Source: Onchidella celtica
Taxonomy: Eukaryota > Mollusca > Gastropoda > Systellommatophora > Onchidiidae
Assembly: GCA_963931925.1 (NCBI GenBank)
Contig: OZ007569.1
Coordinates: forward strand, 5,001,507-5,065,506
DNA length: 64,000 nucleotides
Direction: 5' to 3'
Shown here: positions 1 through 27,800 of the stretch, piece after piece
Numbering within the stretch: the first letter of the stretch is position 1
Layout of the letters: the number at the start of each line of letters is the position of its first letter
Translations under genes and position numbers: made by a program
Notes under the pieces: generated by a model
The model's input: only the letters and a program-made list of their open reading frames with translations
Told to the model about the DNA's origin: nothing
Database searches by the model: none

Positions 1-194
1 GAAAACATCAGCTGCAGTTTGAGACCCAACATCATCTGAAATGCAGTCATGCCTGCTTCCCATAGTATTTTTTCTCATTCTTCATCATATCATATGTCAT
101 GTACTTATTCACCTAAGTGACTCAGACATTTAATTATATTAATCATTAGTCTGGCTTACACATGAAAATGGCATTGGGCAGAAACATTTTATAC

Positions 195-461
195 CTCTCT
201 CATTTCATTCATAACTTTAAAAAAATTCAATGGAGTACTTTCATCTAATTTGAATTCCAATCTAGTATAACTACTAACCTTGTTGAAAACAGCTTTGTAA
301 ACCAAATAGCGTTGCTCCTCGTCCTCATGATTAATTTTACCAAGCTCCGAATCCATGTAAGTATTAACCTCTGTCAAAAACTGTCTGTCCGCTTCTGTCG
401 TTATTATTGGAGGCAGTTTGTAAAAGCCTGCAGTTGGGGTTGATGCACCGCTGGAAGACAT
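195..461 (-). CDS. First coding exon of an unidentified protein (partial gene)
   Basis: An open frame starts at ATG 461 and runs to a splice donor (GAGAG followed by gtataa, exon end at 195), giving 89 complete residues. The rest of the gene lies beyond the left edge. The peptide is hydrophilic. A short Ser/Thr/Pro start is followed by a charged, probably helical segment with motifs such as 'YLVYKAVFNKV' around residues 50-60. It loosely recalls N-terminal helical regions of translin-associated-factor-X-interacting proteins, but the match is too weak to name. The start is placed at the first Met after an AT-rich leader; no other in-frame ATG precedes it in the visible leader. It is divergent from PSMC4 with 354 bp between start codons. 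The first 194 bases of the window are its intron 1; nothing else is seen there. Confidence 0.6.
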
Positions 462-815
462 TGTGAAAATGCAATGGTCTGTAAAAGACTTTACTTTATA
501 AGTTATCTGAAAAGTCTTCTGTTGTGGTGGTCTCTACCTGCCACAGCTAAGACGAATGTACTCCGCCATTTGTAAACTTTCCTCGTCGGTAAGGATGTAA
601 AAAGTACACGCAAAATTTTCAAAACAATAAAAATAAAGTCTGGGAATTAATGAAATGAATAATCTTTTTTATAGCTCTGTAAGTAACAAATATTTTATGC
701 TCTTTTGTTAGATTATTTATAATTCTTAAAGAACTATTTTTGTTTTTTAATAATTAAATTTTACTTCGTTTAAGCAGTGACTGATCCTAAATTTTGTTGT
801 TAGATCTAAAACAAG
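462..815. promoter_or_regulatory. Shared head-to-head promoter region
   Basis: These 354 bases separate the start codons of the minus-strand gene and PSMC4, so both transcription starts and 5' leaders must lie here. No convincing TATA box is placed. The sequence is GC-richer near 530-590 ('ctccgccatt', 'cctcgtcggt') and AT-rich after 600. The divergent arrangement suggests a bidirectional housekeeping promoter. This is inferred from layout only. Confidence 0.5.
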
Positions 816-15885
<15,070 letters not shown>

Positions 15886-18360
15886 TTACAGAGTCATTTT
15901 GTATTTCATTGCCATCTGTCATTTCAACAATTTCAAATCTCAGGTGGCACTTTGGTTGGACTTTGGTTGGACCGAGTTTTGGTATGATATTGCATGTTAT
16001 GTCTCCTCTCAAACTGAACAGAAAAAAATAAATAGTAAGAATCCAAGATACAGAAGACACAAGATGATTTGTTTCATAACATGAGGGAAAGCTGAGATTT
16101 ATTCATAGCATTACATGTACAATAACAAGTAACATGTATATCTGAAAATGACACTTAAACAAAAAATGCTGTCTATAGGTTGTTTTAGTTAACAGTATTG
16201 AGAGGGTGATGGCAAGTTTTAGTAGGCATTTTCATGTTGTTCCATGATTTTTTCTTTTTTTTTTTATCACAGCTTGTGCATTACATGAATAAAATATGTT
16301 GTGTGAAAGACACAAACACTTGAGTTGTCACATTTGTGTGGTAAAACAGTTGCATAAATGTTTCCTGAGCAGTGACTGAAAAATTGGACCCATGATGGGA
16401 CCTGGCCCAGTCAGCACAAAATCAAGTATTTTGATGTCATCTAGTGATAACTGCAGTTTCCTTAGTGTATGAGAATGTATAAAAATGTCGCAAAAAGAAG
16501 AGATTGTATAATGCAAAGCCTCATGTCAGAAATAATACACAAATGATCAAAGGAAAAAGAGGTGTAAAGAAGGTTCTATCTAATCTTATCCTCTCATCTT
16601 ATCTGTTATCTTTGGTAGCTTACACTAACTTACAGTACAATATTTTGTTTTGTTTGACATCTGAATGTATGTTAAGAAAAATGTTTTTGAAAAACTCAAT
16701 CTTGTTCATTTTTCAATTCATTTAGTCATGACCAGCACAAACTGAATCATTTCATAATGCATGTTCTTATGTCAAACATATAAGATGAGATTCACTTTAT
16801 TATCCCATCAGGGAAATTCACGGAGTGTTTAAGGGCACATACATTGCATGCACATCTAACGTATCATTACATAAATATATCATAACTCAGTAACAGGCTT
16901 TTTACATGAGGTAACATGAAGCGGAACCTTAGTAAAATATGGCACACATTAGCAATCATGTCTTGTAGAAGGCAAAAATTATCCTCTGTATCTTTTCTTG
17001 ATCTGAGCATCACCTTTCTTTTCATCAGCAGAGCTTCCATGTACATACAGTGACTAACAGCTCAAACACTGATAAGATTACAGAACAGAATGTAAAAAAA
17101 TACATACATGTAATCTTATAAAAGCATTTCATGTTTTCAGAAAGAACAAAGGATCACTTATAAACTTAATGCACTCGCTACAGTGAGCTGAATATTCAGC
17201 TTCTGGATTTTCTATTCGCCTAGGAAAGTGAACACCGATTTTTCAACACCAATATCTAAGCCAACTTTCAAAACATCAAATCCTATCCTGGTTCATTCAT
17301 ATTCTTATATTTTGATGTATGTTAATTGTTATGTCTTGTCTTCATACTGAAGAGTAAAAGAAAACATGTCTGAGCCACATTTAAATTTCAAACTGGATAG
17401 TGCTGCGAGTTCCCGTCCATGGCCGCAAACATTACCATAGGGAATTACCTAGGAGGTGTTTCAGTATGGGCAGGTCCTACCATTGATACGATTATAATAC
17501 CTTTCCATGAAAAAAAACATATGAAGGGATGATGTGGCATTCAAACTGTGTTTAAAAATTATTTCAAAGACTATAAAACATGTATCTAGAGGACTAACTC
17601 ACCTGCGACCCCTCCCCATGCATGGATGTTCTTTAAGTCATACTGGTATTTCTTTTATGGAAAGCTATAATGAAAGAAACTATCCTTACCAAAGCTCTTC
17701 CTAAAATTAAATACATGTACATGTCATAAAGTCAGCTGCCAATGGCGTAAAGAAAACCCCATAGATAAGCTGTTACATGAATGGCATGTACATGTATTCC
17801 TCTCACACTTAGTCATGCTCAACAAAAATATTGACCTTACATGACATAAATAACATAAAATTCTTTGTTTAAGAGAACTGAAATATTTAACATTTCCACA
17901 ATAAGGCCCCTTTTTAGAATTCATTATAATTATTAGAAAACAAAAGTCAGTTCAGTCTGGACTAGTAGTCCAATACCATGGTTTATCAAATCGGTTTTCA
18001 AGATTTGAGCCCTTCGTTTCCCCTCTGTTTTTCTTCCATCTACAAGCTGGCAGTACATAAAATCCAGCAAACAATAAACTGTTCCCAGACAACAGATGAG
18101 CCAATGAATATTGTCAACATGGAATCACCTCCTCACTCCAGCCCCATCTTTTATTTCACCTTGCTTTAAACTTTGGCTCTCCAGGAGCACTGTATATGAA
18201 GCATGCCTCATTAAAGTTGCAAACTTTTGAACAATCATGGGCCCACACAATAAAAAATTGAGCCAGTTGTCTTGCAAGTCAGCACAGACCAGAAAACATT
18301 CAACACTCTAATTAACATGCTAATGATCATGACATCTTATTAATTATTATTTTTAAAAAA
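15886..18360. other. Convergent intergenic region with PSMC4 3' UTR and a LINE tail
   Basis: PSMC4's 3' UTR starts at 15886. Candidate poly(A) signals on the plus strand are AATAAA near 16028 and 16290. About 16787-16900 looks, on the minus strand, like a LINE 3' terminus ('aatttccctgatgggataataaagtg'-type end). The remainder is AT-rich with only short chance frames. No exon or structured RNA could be supported here. Confidence 0.5.
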
Positions 18361-18795
18361 CGGTGGCAGGAGCATTGCATTGTGGTACAATTTTGACACT
18401 TTTTTTGCTCGACACTACAGACTAAAAGACAGTTTCAAAAATTATAAAATTAATTTTCTTAAGTGTCAACTAATCCAGCCCAGTCGCTTTTGTTTTCACC
18501 AACTGTGTTGATTCAAGTTTCAGGTATTTTTATATAAAAAGTTGTAAAAATGTAAAATACAATGATCTTCGTTTTGGCTCCCTGTGGTAAGCTCACCCCA
18601 CGGGAAAACAATATTTATAGACGTTCAATTCCGTGCGTGCAATTTCTCTGAAAGAAATGAATGCGTAATGTTCTGGTGTGCATAAAATCTGTAATATGAT
18701 TGTACTGTATAATATGGGAAGCTTTGTAGACCAAAACGAGAGAGAGATAGAACGATGGGTTCCAAGGTTTATCCTGGACATTGCCAGGTACTTCA
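18361..18795 (+). repeat. Dispersed repeat family A, copy 1
   Basis: This roughly 435 bp stretch ('tttttgctcgacactacag', 'tcagtttcaaaaattataaaatt', 'actaatccagcccag', 'ttgattcaagtttcaggtat', 'gttttggctccctgt', 'agatagaacgatgggttc') matches the reverse complement of 53497-54309 block by block, and more loosely 49936-50240. It lies just beyond the 3' end of the macro/TIR gene. No coding capacity and no class assignment. Confidence 0.8.
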
Positions 18796-18897
18796 TCTAC
18801 TCAAAAAACAAAAGAAAGACTATGATCTTTAATACTTCCGTTAGGATTGTTTGCATTATGAAAACGTTTTTGCCTGTACCTTAAATTCTTTCTTGTA

Positions 18898-21800
18898 CTA
18901 CAAAACAGTACAAGCCTTTGATTTTTTCTCAGCCTTTTTATTGTTCATCCACACTACTTCTTCTGCCATCAGTTCTTCCATCAAAGCCCTTTGCTCCTGT
19001 GCTCTCTTAATATAGTCTCTGTTATACTCAGTTTCAGTGCCTTCACTTCCATCTGGAGATTCACCCAAGTCATCTTTCCCCACAACTTTAAGGTTGGCAT
19101 TCCCTGGTTGTTTGTCTGTTCTTTCTGGGAATGTAAAGTCTGTCTTCTGACTTGCTGAGGCATCAGCATCACTAGATTCTGTTTGAGAATTACTTTCGTT
19201 CATACCAGCATCACTTTTCAAGTTTTCATTTTTGTCAGCATGACCATCAGTGTGTGTCTCTTGTACAGATTGTACTATCTCTGTAGATTGTACTGATGCG
19301 ACTATTCCTGCCGATTTCCCATCTGAGGTCAAGTCAAGCCCAGGCTCTTCTTTATTGACCATATCCTGCAAATCCTCATAACTGTATCGTCGACTTGGTC
19401 TTAGTAATTGTCTGCCCGACTTCACTGCTTCATTCAACTCCTGAATCACAGCTCCAGCATTTGGCGGCTTCTGTTTTGCATTTTGCAACATCCGCAGCAC
19501 TGCTAGTTCCTCCTCCATCTCCTGATCATTACCCTCATTCTTCGCTGCACTTTCATCTTCAGCGTCATCACAGTTTGTTTCAGAGTCCTCTGTTTCCTCA
19601 CTGACATTTTTCGTGGTCATCGGTGACAATTTTGACAACTGCGACAGTGGAATGGTCATCTGTCATAAAAACAATGAACAGTTTAAATAGTGAGCTCAGC
19701 AAGCAGATTTTAACAATACCATTTTCAACAGAATAATACAATTTAATAATGTTATATATTTTATACAAACAAGCTGGCATCTCCTATCTTAATTTCAAAT
19801 TTGAGGTTTATAAAAGGTCTTCTCTCAGTAATCCTCTGTCTGTAGCTGGAAGATAAAAGAGCTGTATCAAGTCTTATGCCAGCTCTCCTGCATCACAATA
19901 ATACATTGTACAAATCATTAAAAAAAAAAAAAACAATACATGTATTACTGACTCAAGACAACCTCCCTACATCAGTGTCAGTGTGTTAAACAGGTAAACT
20001 TTCCCCTGTACTATTCATCCTACACTAGAGTTACAGTGCTATGTTTTGTATGTCATTCAAGATGTGGATCTCACACTACAGTTACTTTGCTATGTTCTAT
20101 ATGTCATTCAAGATGTGGATCCCACACTAAAGTTACTGTGCTATGTTCTATATGCCATTCAAGATGTGGATCCCACACTACAGTTACTGTGTTATATTCT
20201 ATATGTCATTCAAGCTGTGGATCCCACACTACAGTTACTGTGCTACATTCTGAATGTCATTCAAGATGTGGATCCTACACTACAGTTACTGTGCTACGTT
20301 TTGTATGTCATTCAAGATGTGGATCCTACACAAGGGTTACTATGCTATGTTCTGTATGTCATTCAAGATGTGGATTTTATACAAGGGTTACTGTGCTATG
20401 TTCTGTATGTCATTCAAGATGCGGACCCTACACCAGAGTTACTGTGCTATGTCTGTATGCCATTCAAGATGTGGATCCTACACTAGAGTTACTGTGCTAT
20501 GTCTGTATGTCATTCAAGATGTGGATCCTACACTAGAGTTACTGTGCTATGTCTGTATGTCATTCAAGATGTGGATCCTACACTAGAGTTACTGTGCTAT
20601 GTCTGTATGTCATTCAAGATGTGGATCCTACACTAGAGTTACTGTGCTATGTCTGTATGTCATTCAAGATGTGGATCCTACACTAGAGTTACTGTGCTAT
20701 GTCTGTATGTCATTCAAGATGTGGATCCTACACTAGAGTTACTGTGCTATGTCTGTATGTCATTCAAGATGTGGATCCTACACTAGAGTTACTGTGCTAT
20801 GTCTGTATGTCATTCAAGATGTGGATCCTACACTAGAGTTACTGTGCTATGTCTGTATGTCATTCAAGATGTGGATCCTACACTAGAGTTACTGTGCTAT
20901 GTCTGTATGTCATTCAAGATGTGGATCCTACACTAGAGTTACTGTGCTATGTCTGTATGTCATTCAAGATGTGGATCCTACACTAGAGTTACTGTGCTAT
21001 GTCTGTATGTCATTCAAGATGTGGATCCTACACTAGAGTTACTGTGCTATGTCTGTATGTCATTCAAGATGTGGATCCTACACTAGAGTTACTGTGCTAT
21101 GTCTGTATGTCATTCAAGATGTGGATCCTACACTAGAGTTACTGTGCTATGTCTGTATGTCATTCAAGATGTGGATCCTACACTAGAGTTACTGTGCTAT
21201 GTCTGTATGTCATTCAAGATGTGGATCCTACACTAGAGTTAGTGTGCTATGTCTGTATGTCATTCAAGATGTGGATCCTACACTAGAGTTACTGTGCTAT
21301 GTCTGTATGTCATTCAAGATGTGGATCCTACACTAGAGTTACTGTGCTATGTCTGTATGTCATTCAAGATGTGGATGCATCTAGTGCATTAGAAAACAAA
21401 AATAGAAATGACACACAAGGAAATATTTAACCAGATGAAAACATTTTGATCATGAACAGCACACATTTGTTCCAGCCCAAACTTTATTCACTATTTCTTT
21501 TTAGAGAGGTTTGGAAAATAAAACTGCCAAAAATTATAATAGAACTGAAAAATGCTTAATTTTATTTATTAACTAACCTCTGCTAAACTGCAGGTTTCCT
21601 CTGATGGTGCATTTGTATACTCACGCTTGATCTTCTGTACACTAATGATGTTTGTTGGTAGTGTAGACCCTTGACCTCTGCAACAATGTGACATACAGGT
21701 CAGAATTTGCATAATTAAATGTGAGGCGTTTGCACATAATTAAGTATGTCAGTCATACATGTTAATAAAATCAAACAAAATAATAGTTCGAGCAAAATAT

Positions 21801-24800
21801 ACAGAGATAATTATGCCTGCTGTCATTTTGCTTACTAGAATGGTACATTTTTGTCCAACCATGATCTTGCTTGAGTTCTCAACATGGCCAGCTGCAACAG
21901 ATTACTATTTCTTTGCTGTCGCCTCATAAATCTTCTTCCTATGACATCATAATCATTTTCTTGGTAATGAGGAAATATAATGAAGATTCCACGTGTCTAC
22001 CCACAGCCCACCCATGCCATTTCTTGTCATAATTTACACTCCACACTGAGAATGCATTGTTAATTTTTACTGCAATTAAGATGGAGAATGATTGGTGACT
22101 GTACAAATTCTGGAAGATATACATCCCTGAGAATAGAGCCACATCAGAAATGCTATTTTCATAAAGTTATATGTCACATTTTTGGGGGTTGAGAGGACAC
22201 AATGAAAATTTTGCTTCCTTATTAACACTCCTAACTGAAGCCCGACACAGGACTGACAGTGGAAACATGTTTTGCATACTTTTCACCAGTGTCGTTAAAC
22301 ATGGTGATCAACTGTATAGCAATGCTATGGTCATGTACTATCCTTTTCTAGGTTAAACGGTGTTCCTCCAAAATGCGACTGAGGTTGATAGAAACATTCA
22401 ACAAAAATACATAAACGGAAAGAATTCATGTGATTTACCTTGCAGCAAGTAGATCTAATACATCAAACTTTGCTTTAGACAGTGCCAGGAATTGGGCAGA
22501 AGAGCACATGTATGTTCCTTGCATGCCTTCAGTATGAACGTTGAACTTGAAGGTGTTCTGAGCTGTTTTCTTGCCTAAACTTCTCCAAATGTTGTCATTC
22601 ATGCTGAGATAGTAGGGTAGTAAGTGAGCGTAGAAGGGTTTCTGACAGGTATAATCTGCCTGGAAAAAACAAAATTGATAAATTATTTATGGTCCTTGTA
22701 AATTTTACTTTTTCTTTATGACAATTTTTGTAGTACTTTCTTGCCAGTGCAGCACATGGATTGTAATAGTCAACCTCAGGGGTGACCTTCACCCTGCCAG
22801 TGACTTCGTCCACCCTGGTCCTCAAGTTTATACATTCATGTATCATTATATAATTATGGTTCTAAAAAAGACATATGAGCATTTCCAGAAATCTTAACCC
22901 CCCGAAGGCGACAATGACCCAGAAATTCAGAACAAGCCTCACAGTAGTAAAAGTTGATGTCAAACTCAACTAAGTTACCAACAGAAACATGTACAAACAA
23001 TGCCTTGGCTCCTCAAGCAAATTTACAGCTAGGTTCAAACCTGAATTGGAGGACAAATTTCACGTGTTACTAACTTGCAAAAAATTCAAAGGTATAAGGA
23101 AACAGTTTTTACCGTCTTGGCTACTTGTTAGACCAAGCATGTTTAAGCTTATACATTTTCTGTTGTCGATGCACGATAGAGAACTACATTCGTTTGCACT
23201 GTTTTGCCATAAAGTTCTAAACGAATACAATAATGTCGCTTTGTGACTTCTCCTGGCGAAGTCTGAAAACTAAATTCACCTTGGAGTGAAAGAATAAATT
23301 ATAGTGATATTTTCAATTGTAGTAAATTTACAACAGATAAAGGTGAGGAAAGATCGGTTATGTAGGGGGGGGGGGGGGATTGAAAATGATGACTGTTGCT
23401 GGCAATTACAAGCTGTATTTGATTGTATACTATAATAAGTAAGTGTATAAATGCTGCAGGGAGCGGAGAGAGTGAACGACCATGCATTTTGTCTGTTTGT
23501 TTGTTTGTTTAATGTTTTGTAAGATTGTTCACATGATTCTTGTGTGTTTTTGAATTGGCCGCCAGGCCTATAATAAACTAAACTTGAACCTGAACTTGTT
23601 AAAATATTTCACTCCATCTTCAGCCCTATGATTTCCCAGTTACTATCTAAGCTGCATCTTCCTGTTTCCTTTCTTTTCATTTGCTCTAAGACAAAATGAA
23701 GAAGCTACTTTCCACTCTTAACATACAACCATCTTAACTAAAGATTTTGTGCTATCAGTAGCTGAACAGAGCTGACTTTATTATATGCTTAGTCTCTTTG
23801 CAGGAAAGTGCAATCAAGCATCTCATTGACAAGTTGCCAAACACACAACCCTGCATTATGTTATCACGGCTAAAACCTTGCAAATTTCTCTACTCTTCTA
23901 CAACAGCCATAGCTTAAAGAACTTTGGGTTTTGTACATTTTTCAAACTTTCTTTTTTAGTAATCCTGTATTACCTCTATGATATAGACAACCGTGCTCTC
24001 TTTCACCGCACGCTGCTTGCACAAGGCAATGTGCAACTCCTGCAGATGATGTTGAGACTGGATGTATTCATCTGACACAAACATGATAACCATGTCAGCA
24101 GCATCAACCATTTTCCTGGCCTCTGATTGGTCAAAACTCAGCAAGGTCATCTTCACTTTGGGAGCTAGGAGTTTCATCATTTCTGACAGGATGGCTGCCA
24201 GTTTAAGTCCGTCATGAACATAACTGAAAGTGATAGTGGCTTCAAGATCTTTGTAGGTTCCTTGTGAATCTTTCTTCTCCAATTTCTTTTCACCACCCAA
24301 CAAATATTTCTCATTGAATTTCTCAAGACGGTCCTTGCTTAAAACATTTTTCACAAAGTTTATTTTTAGCCCCTGAAAATAAAAAAAATAAAAATAAACC
24401 AATCAAATGGGGAAATTAGGAGAAAAAATCCAGTTCTTTCATGAATGTTCACAGTGGCATGGCAATAAACTAGATATTTATAGGGTTAAACAAAAATATG
24501 GATTCATAACAGTATCATTTATTCAGAATCTACTGGGAGAATAGAAATTGTATAACGAAGTGGAATATCTTGAAGCTAGAGATGTTAATCATTTACATAC
24601 AAATTAAGGATGTGAGAGTCGTCAAACAGCCACATTTGTCCCCCAATAGAAATTATTGCCAGTTAAAAACTTAAGTTTACAAGAACTAACTACACAAAAT
24701 TAAAACCATTTGTCATTATTTAAAGATGACTTGTTAAAAATGAGATATTTAGAGACTGGAAGGGAAGCATGTCATTTTTTAATTAGAAGTGTAGAATTTA

Positions 24801-27800
24801 GAATGTCATCACCAACACAGAGTGCATGGACTCAGTTTATGAATGTTATCACACCATACAAGTAGCAAAACCACAACATGTTTACAAATTTAAATATCAG
24901 ATCATTCTGAGATGGCTCTTCTAGGCATAATCACATCTTATTCACATCAAAACATACTGTTAACTAACATCAAATCATTCCACCTTAACATTCAGTTCCT
25001 AGCTTTCTGTCTCATTAGTTTGTACTCTCATCCAAAACTATCGCAACCAGATGCCGACACCGTGATCTTAAGCTTGTGTGTGTTGTTGTGACTTACCAAA
25101 ACAATCTTACACAAGATCTCACCTTCTTTTCGTATTTCTTGGATTTCCAGTCAGTCACAACAGCTGCCAACTTTTCAGCAAATTCTGTCATCTCTTTCAT
25201 GTCAGATACTGATACAAGCTGACCAATGTTATAATGGGCAGGAAGTGCTGTCAATCCTGGCAGTTTCACTGGGAGTATTAAAACATCATCCTTGGAAGAC
25301 AATAGAGTATGCAAGGGAAGAAAACTAATAAAATTATCCGTAAAATTTCCTGTCTCAATTTCCAAACTCTCCATATTTTGATAAGTAAAGACATTAGTGG
25401 TAAAAATTTTAGCTATGGTGTCTAAAAACCAGTTTAGAATCAGAAACATATATTATCATGAAGTAATTAACAGTCTAGACAGATTTCAACACGTAGGCTC
25501 CCGCTAATGAAAATTTACAATGTTCAAAGAAGTCATATTAAGCATAAAATGGATATGATATACATGTACAATTACTTGTGACTCCAAATAGTCTCAATGT
25601 TTTTGGACTACAGCAGTTCTTTTACAGTTCATGCTAATTCACCCTAATTTAGAATCTATACATTTTCAACACTAATTTTAAATTGACAAAGCCTAAAGTT
25701 TACTTGTCAACTTTCAACAATTCTTTAAATCTCAGAATATGTACATTGATCAGCAGTTTGAACACAAAGGACACAGGCTACAGGTCCACAAAACTGTGAT
25801 GAATTTGACCTGACATTCTGGTAGAAAAACATAACCAATGATGCTTTTTCCTTCTATTTTCTTTATCAGAAATTTGCTGATGAAACTTCATGCATTCTCC
25901 AAGGATTTTCCTGCCCAGGTCATGGTGCCCTTTGTTTGCATTTTAATTAGTATTAAAATGACATATATGGTCATTTCCATTACAGAAGTTATTGGGGCTG
26001 AAAAAAACTGGCAACATTCACAAACAGGGTAAATTAGCTTCCATGCATTTGGCTGACGGACGTGCTTTGGTGCTGTTAACGAAGCAAGAACTCGCATTTA
26101 AGTCAACTGTTTCGCTTCGATTCTATACATTTCCTGTTGAAATCTTTTATTGTTCGATTTTTTTTCACTTGAAAATGGCGAAAGCCGAAAATTTTGTGTA
26201 TTTTCTGCCTTCTCTTTAGTTTGCTTTGTATCGTTTGGGTTTTATTTCTCACGCGGGGTTTCACTACATACAACCTTTTCTTTCATGCCCAATTTTGACT
26301 TAGCAACTTATTAAGTGGGTTAAAGAAAGTGAACAAAAGGTGGAACTTACTTTGGCAAACTGTCTTCCACAGGCAATGTTGAGTTCTTCCTGGCAAACAC
26401 TTGATTTAATGTATGGATCAGACAGGAGGAAAACCATGCACAGTGTATTATCCACCGCTTCATACAAGCTTTGTTGCCAGATGTTACCTACAGATACAAG
26501 GCCTCTGATTTAAAAATGCATAACACCATCATCCTTTGGACATACATATGTACATTCAGACTTTACTAGATTGAACAAACTTGACCAAATGCCTTAAGTA
26601 ACAAAATGTCATTTATTTATGATAAACTTCTGGCACAATTGAAGAACTTTTCCAAAACTGGGGAAGTCAAATTTTGAATGAGTTATGGCCCTTTTGAGAC
26701 AGTCACTCAAACTTAGTGTAATATGCGGTGTAAGTGTTCGGTTAAAATTTAAAAGGGTTCAGTTCAAACTTCGGATAAAAACGGAACATAACATGTTCTA
26801 ACTGAAAACATACATCGCGCCTTACGGTAATTTTGAATGACTATCTGAAAAGGGCCATAACTCATACAAAATTTGACTTGCCCAGTTTTGGAAAAACCTT
26901 CTTCAATTTGCTTTCTCATGCAAACGGTAATTAATTCATGGACTAATCATATTGCTGGGAACAGATTCATGCACATAAATATATTTATGAATATATCAGA
27001 CTCTCAACACTGTTTTATTTTAAAAATGAGACATGATACAAGTACATATAATCTAACAGACTTAATTGAAAGAAAATAACAGATTCATGCAAAATATGAA
27101 CAACATCAGAACTTGAGAGAAAAAGCAGCTGTGAATCAACTAGAAGAAAGTTTTGAGCTTGATTGCACATACCAAATATTTTCTATGTCAAAAATGAGTT
27201 GCGAAGGCCAAAATCAAATCATCATATCTCAAAAGATGCAATGTAAACCTTGCTCTTTCCTCCTCTCCACCTCGCATAACATTAGGAAGAAGTATCAACA
27301 GTTGAATAGTCAACTCTCCTAATGCTCATTATTCTTTGCACATGTTGATTCAAAACACTGTACTCTTTGCTACATTTAGCTCTCACCTGATTTCAAGTCA
27401 GCTCTGTCAAAGAAGACATTAAGCTCTGGATGTTTAGTCTCCAAGGTTCCAGACAATGTCTTGGCCAGCTCAGAGTCACGATGAGAGTAGGAGATGAAAA
27501 TATCAAAATCAGAACGAGTTTTTCTTTGTACCTCTGGTGCATCAATGCTTTTGGTTTGGAGAGTTTCTGAGCTTCTCTCTCTGATGTGTGTAAGCAGCTC
27601 AGTACAACTGTTCACAAGTTTTCCTTCTTGAGTTTCATTCTCATTTCGTACCCTGAGAATAAATTTTAATTATTGAAATCTTCAGTAATGTCATAGTTAC
27701 GTGCATTTGTTTTTGGATTCAGTGAACAGTTAGCACTATGACTGAAAGAGTAGTCTAACTTCTCTTCAATCGTTTTTGAGAAAATTCAGTTTGAAAAATG

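Noticed and set aside
20036..20586. Three overlapping long frames of Cys/His- or Met-Trp-rich repeats
   Set aside because: They are translations of the 51 bp minisatellite, whose unit is a multiple of three. They stop where the unit becomes 50 bp and lie inside an intron.
20025..21377. CRISPR-like array
   Set aside because: The repeats are contiguous without unique spacers and the host is an animal.
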